NCBI GenBank assembly: GCA_963844635.1
Contig: CAWJPD010000014.1
Span: 1-64,000 of the forward strand
Length of the DNA: 64,000 nt
Direction of reading: 5' to 3'
DNA from: JAJPKK01 sp963844635
GTDB taxonomy: Bacteria > Pseudomonadota > Alphaproteobacteria > Rhizobiales > Xanthobacteraceae
Below the pieces are notes generated by a model. That model saw only the letters and a list, made by a program, of their open reading frames with translations, did not search any database and had not been told where the DNA came from. Shown one piece after another: positions 61,193 to 64,000 of the stretch. The first letter of the stretch is position 1; each line of letters begins with the position of its first letter. The translations under genes were made by a program, and so were the position numbers.

Positions 61193-62017
61193 TCAGGCGG
61201 TGCGCTCCAGGGCGGCGATGGTCTCCGGCCCCGCCAAACCATCCGTTGTCAGTTGATGCGCGGCCTGAAACTCTGCGACGGCACGCCGGGTCATGCGGCC
61301 ATAATGGTTGTCGATCACGAGAGGCGGACGCGTCCCGCGCGTATTGAGCTGGGCCTGTATCCAGGCGGCATCGTGCTGCCCGCCGCCGGCGCCGATGGGA
61401 ACGGGTTCGGGAGCAGCAATCGGCCCTTTGGGAGGCCGACCGGTGAGCCCGAGCGAAGCATCGAGTTGCTGCAATGTCAGCATCAACGGCGCAATTCCGC
61501 ATTGCTGATCTTTCTGATGGGGATTGAATTTGCCGTCGGCGACGAATTTTCCGCGCGTGTAGATGTTGGTCCAGGACCAGAGATAGGGAGAGTGGATGTT
61601 GTGCGCGCGATAGCCGAAGCCGTTGAACAGCTCACCCTCATAACAGGCGCGCGCCCACGTCCAGTTCGCGGCACCGACCTTGTCGAGGTTGTCGAGACGA
61701 TAGGCCGCGATCGCAGCTTCTGCCCAGCCTTTGTATGGGCCAAGCCCTCTCGGCACATGGGTCGACACTTGACGCCACGGATCGCCCTGCGCGGGCGAGC
61801 GCGAATAGTCCGAACTCGACTCTCTCTCGAACGAGGCAAGGCCCCACAGCTTCGGCACGCCTGTTGCCGCGGTGACGGCGTTCCAGTCGTGGCTTTCGGC
61901 TCGGGCGAGAATCATCCTGCCCCGCGCTTTAAGCTCGGGGGCGCGTTTTGGATCGATGGCCATCGCGCCGAGCAGGCCGTCATATTCAGCCGCAAGCACA
62001 GTGAAGACGTGGGTCAT
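61193..62017 (-). CDS. Endolysin-like protein with C-terminal peptidoglycan-binding domain
   Basis: A 274-residue protein. The N-terminal half (FTVLAAEYDGLLGAMAIDPK, TAATGVPKLWGLASFERESS, LGPYKGWAEAAIAAYRLDNL, ACYEGELFNGFGYRAHNIHS, SPYLWSWTNIYTRGKFVADG) resembles phage lysozyme-like lysins, with Glu in FERESS or YEGELFNG as candidate catalytic residues. The C-terminal 70 residues are a PG_binding_1 domain (AAWIQAQLNTRG, NHYGRMTRRAVAEFQAAHQL). No signal peptide, so release would need a holin. Start ATG 62017. It is the best evidence for a prophage lysis module. Confidence 0.82.
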   Translation of the reverse strand: MTHVFTVLAAEYDGLLGAMAIDPKRAPELKARGRMILARAESHDWNAVTAATGVPKLWGLASFERESSSDYSRSPAQGDPWRQVSTHVPRGLGPYKGWAEAAIAAYRLDNLDKVGAANWTWARACYEGELFNGFGYRAHNIHSPYLWSWTNIYTRGKFVADGKFNPHQKDQQCGIAPLMLTLQQLDASLGLTGRPPKGPIAAPEPVPIGAGGGQHDAAWIQAQLNTRGTRPPLVIDNHYGRMTRRAVAEFQAAHQLTTDGLAGPETIAALERTA

Positions 62018-62064
62018 GAGCTTCAGCCTGCAATGAAAGTAATGGAATCCAGCAGAGGTGGTGG

Positions 62065-62280
62065 TCACAGTCCGTCATGCGCCGGCATCTCCGCCGCTTT
62101 GACGACCGAGCACGACACGGTAAATTCGAAGCCGTCGTCACCGCGCACCTGCGAGGCTCTCTCCAGCAGCTCGGAAGCGTGCGCGAGGCGACTCTCCAGG
62201 CTTGGTTCGCGGCTGTCGGTGAGCAGAACCGGCGCCTTGCCGACAAGCGCAACGGTGACGACCAGCCAGACCGCGATCAC
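62065..62280 (-). CDS. Small single-helix membrane protein, coupled to the upstream gene
   Basis: A 71-residue protein starting at GTG 62280: one hydrophobic helix (MIAVWLVVTVALVGKAPVLL) and a polar helical tail (SLESRLAHASELLERASQVR). The GTG overlaps the TGA of the upstream gene (GTGA, 62277-62280), which fixes the start; the longer frame to 62436 overlaps that gene. The ORF is too short to identify. It precedes the endolysin gene and could be a lysis regulator. Confidence 0.55.
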   Translation of the reverse strand: MIAVWLVVTVALVGKAPVLLTDSREPSLESRLAHASELLERASQVRGDDGFEFTVSCSVVKAAEMPAHDGL

Positions 62281-62696
62281 GCGCCAGATCCCACCGCGTA
62301 GCAGCGAATGAAATAAGTGTCGGACAGGCTGTCGCGACCCCACCACACCACTGGGCGTCCCAATTTGTTGGGATCGCGGATGATCGCGCTGTCCGGCACC
62401 TGCATCCATTGCGGATGAGCGCTCCATCGCGTCCAATAATGGCCGACGCCGCTCGTGTCATACCTGATCTCCTCCTCGGCAAATTCGCCATCAGCCTCGG
62501 AACAGCAGGGGATACCAGTCGCCGGCGAGGTCTGCTCGCGGAACCATCGCCGCAACTCAGGATCGAGCGCCGCACATCGAGCGGAGTCGCGCGCCGAGGC
62601 GAACGTTCCCGGCAACAAAGAAAGCAAGCAAATCAGCGACAGATGCAGCGGGGGAATGGCGTGTTTGCGGTGCATGGCGGTCTCTACTTCTGTCAT
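62277..62696 (-). CDS. Small exported phage-associated protein
   Basis: A 139-residue protein with a signal peptide (LSLICLLSLLPGTFASA). The mature part includes RCAALDPELRRWFREQTSPA, the Cys pair in TGIPCCSEADGEFAEEEIRY, HPQWMQVPDSAIIRDPNKLG and RPVVWWGRDSLSDTYFIRCY. Proteins with this CCSEADG...DPNKxGxPVVW...IRCY pattern occur in rhizobial prophages, role unknown. I start at ATG 62696, preceded by CGGAG; an ATG at 62675 is also possible. Coupled to the next gene through GTGA. Confidence 0.68.
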   Translation of the reverse strand: MTEVETAMHRKHAIPPLHLSLICLLSLLPGTFASARDSARCAALDPELRRWFREQTSPATGIPCCSEADGEFAEEEIRYDTSGVGHYWTRWSAHPQWMQVPDSAIIRDPNKLGRPVVWWGRDSLSDTYFIRCYAVGSGA

Positions 62697-62856
62697 GAAT
62701 ATGAACTCCGTGAAGTGCGTATCGATCATGAGTTGGGAAGCATCTGCCGTTTTCCGCCGGTTGATTCCGTCGACGGCGGTATGCGGGCTGTGCAATCGAG
62801 CTCGCCGCATTCCTCGGTTTACCGCGTCATCCGAGGGGCCGGCGGCGGGCTATGCA

Positions 62857-63303
62857 TCAGGCTGAATGTGAGCGGCGCCATACGAACAACAGCTTGCCGC
62901 CGACATTTTGAACGTCGGCAGGGACAAAGCCGAGGCGATGAAGCCACCGCACAGCGGGTCGACTTTCTGCATCGGCCGTTGCCACGATTTCTGACAGCCG
63001 GAGGTCGCCGATCATCTTCATCGCGGCGAGTCCGGCACGGTGAAAGGCGACGGGGTAACGCTTCGCTTCGGGACGTTGTTGGACAAACGCCCAGGGAGGG
63101 CCGCCGCCGGGCGGGAAAGCGAGGCCACCGAGTCCCACGATGTGTCCGTCGATCTCCAACGTCATCGCCTTGATACGGAACGGCAGCGCTTCGCCGACGG
63201 CGAATGCCAGGTCAGACGGAACTGTCGGACGAATTTGAATAACCGATCGCCGGCGCGGTGTGACTGAGAGGCGCCCCTCGGGCCATTCCTCGTCCCCTAC
63301 CAT
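62857..63303 (-). CDS. GNAT-like acetyltransferase of the phage-type region
   Basis: A 148-residue protein with the GNAT fold: an N-terminal strand IQIRPTVPSDLAFAVGEALP, EIDGHIVGLGGLAFPPGGGP, the AcCoA-binding helix region AFHRAGLAAMKMIGDLRLSE, and the terminal signature SRPAVRWLHRLGFVPADVQN. The pyrophosphate loop (Q/RxxGxG/A) is weak, as in many phage GNAT-like proteins that sit between tail and lysis genes. Start 63303 is taken from the frame; a GTG within VIQIRP is possible. Substrate unknown. Confidence 0.72.
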   Translation of the reverse strand: MVGDEEWPEGRLSVTPRRRSVIQIRPTVPSDLAFAVGEALPFRIKAMTLEIDGHIVGLGGLAFPPGGGPPWAFVQQRPEAKRYPVAFHRAGLAAMKMIGDLRLSEIVATADAESRPAVRWLHRLGFVPADVQNVGGKLLFVWRRSHSA

Positions 63304-63324
63304 CGCTCGCTTTCGCCCCTTACA

Positions 63325-64000
63325 CTAATGAACGTCCTTGGTGTAGGTCGGCGCCGTAGTTGCCCACGTCGTCACGTAGCTTTCATTAGGCCCGAGCTGG
63401 ACGAGGTAATAGACCGAGGAACCCGCCAGCGTGTGAATTTGTTTGCCGTTCTTTGTGACTGTCGCGGTGTTGGTCCCGTTCTGATTGACATAGTGGGTTT
63501 CCGGCGAGAAACCCGCGGTCACCGTGAAAGGCGACGTACCCATGGTCGCCGCAGCCGACGTGCCGACCGGGTTGTAGCCATTGCAATCCTGGATGACGTT
63601 GCCGATGCCGGTCGAAGCGCTGGAAATCCCGCCGGTCGAATTGCCGGCGACATCGGCGCCACGGATCGTCACGTTGTTGTGGGACGTACCGTTGATAATG
63701 ATCCCGTAGGCCTGGGTATTATTGGCGACCGACGCGGGGCCGAAACGGCCGCCAAGAATGTGGATGTCGTTGTTGCCGTTCTCGATGCACACGCCGCTGT
63801 CGGTGCCGACCGACAGCGTACTGTTCCACTCAGCCATGCAGCCGATCATCTCGACGTGATCATTAACCGGGCTGGCGGAGAGAAAATGAAAGCCGTGCAG
63901 TTCGTTGGCGATGGCATGACACGCGACCAGCGTCAGCCCAAGCACGCCAAGAAAGCTGAAGCCGTCGCCGACGCAGGAACCGGCCCAGCAATTGGAGAGA
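63325..64000 (-). CDS. Phage tail-spike-like beta-helix protein (5' end beyond window)
   Basis: The 3' part of a larger gene whose frame stays open to the window edge; 224 codons visible. The repeats are typical of a right-handed parallel beta helix (NELHGFHFLSASPVNDHVEM, GVCIENGNNDIHILGGRFG, GIIINGTSHNNVTIRGADVA, NVIQDCNGYNPVGTS). A beta-strand domain ends the protein (PETHYVNQNGTNTATVTKNG, VYYLVQLGPNESYVTTW). This fits a tail-spike or pectate-lyase-like protein that binds or cleaves host polysaccharide. A GTG at 63945 is in frame but the homology-like repeats extend upstream, so I treat it as partial. Confidence 0.75.
   Translation of the reverse strand, partial: LSNCWAGSCVGDGFSFLGVLGLTLVACHAIANELHGFHFLSASPVNDHVEMIGCMAEWNSTLSVGTDSGVCIENGNNDIHILGGRFGPASVANNTQAYGIIINGTSHNNVTIRGADVAGNSTGGISSASTGIGNVIQDCNGYNPVGTSAAATMGTSPFTVTAGFSPETHYVNQNGTNTATVTKNGKQIHTLAGSSVYYLVQLGPNESYVTTWATTAPTYTKDVH

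Noticed and set aside
1..64000. tRNA or rRNA genes
   Set aside because: No cloverleaf with a GTTCGAATC-type T-loop or rRNA core sequence was recognised on either strand by eye; a tRNAscan run would settle it.

Overview
The window looks like the chromosome of a Bradyrhizobiaceae/Xanthobacteraceae-type alphaproteobacterium (Hyphomicrobiales). Evidence seen: an Irr regulator with a GCPWHD heme motif, a DUF3551 protein, a urea-transport UrtA, a SAM-II riboswitch ahead of metZ, the gene orders glmU-glmS-DUF502 and topA-rnr-DUF983-NUDIX, high GC, and many copies of a palindromic repeat (R1, built around GCGCATGATC...GATCATGCGC) typical of these genomes. The exact genus cannot be fixed from the sequence alone.

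Layout. 0-7 kb: urtA, a CsbD/His-rich stress pair, DUF502, glmS and glmU, all on the minus strand. 7-17 kb: small exported and zinc-ribbon proteins, a lone PotF-like polyamine-binding protein with a frameshift, a cold-shock gene, a D-2-hydroxyacid dehydrogenase, an SH3 protein, irr, and an overlapping DUF72/DUF488 pair. 17-28.5 kb: the most interesting block. A PAS histidine kinase, a receiver-Hpt protein and a GH113-like glycosidase run on the plus strand. Facing them is a tightly packed minus-strand operon (Hpt, BcsB-like, GT2 synthase with an N-terminal MshEN domain, polytopic membrane protein, receiver plus degenerate GGDEF, outer-membrane-like protein). I read this as a phosphorelay-linked, possibly c-di-GMP-controlled exopolysaccharide system. 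An IS5-like element sits upstream of it. 30-37 kb: response regulators, a fatty-acid hydroxylase, dienelactone hydrolase, dCTP deaminase, and metZ with its own promoter and SAM-II riboswitch. 37-39 kb: an IS630-like element with a divergent LexA-like passenger gene, inserted inside an EF-hand gene. 39.6-43.7 kb: two M24-type peptidase genes and an orphan hyuB. 43.9-50.6 kb: NUDIX, DUF983, rnr and topA, with a 15-bp minisatellite at the rnr-DUF983 junction. 51-59.5 kb: CcdA, lipoprotein, MsrQ-like, SMP-30, MBL-fold and DUF1194 proteins. 59.6 kb to the edge: a minus-strand phage-type lysis/tail-spike module ending in a clear terminator.

Two global features stand out. Sixteen copies of R1 and three of a second palindromic repeat (R2) lie between genes and in places supply start or stop codons. 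About a dozen otherwise intact genes, including rnr, carry single small frameshifts, several in homopolymers. Residual sequencing error is the simplest explanation for many of these, and I mark each case.
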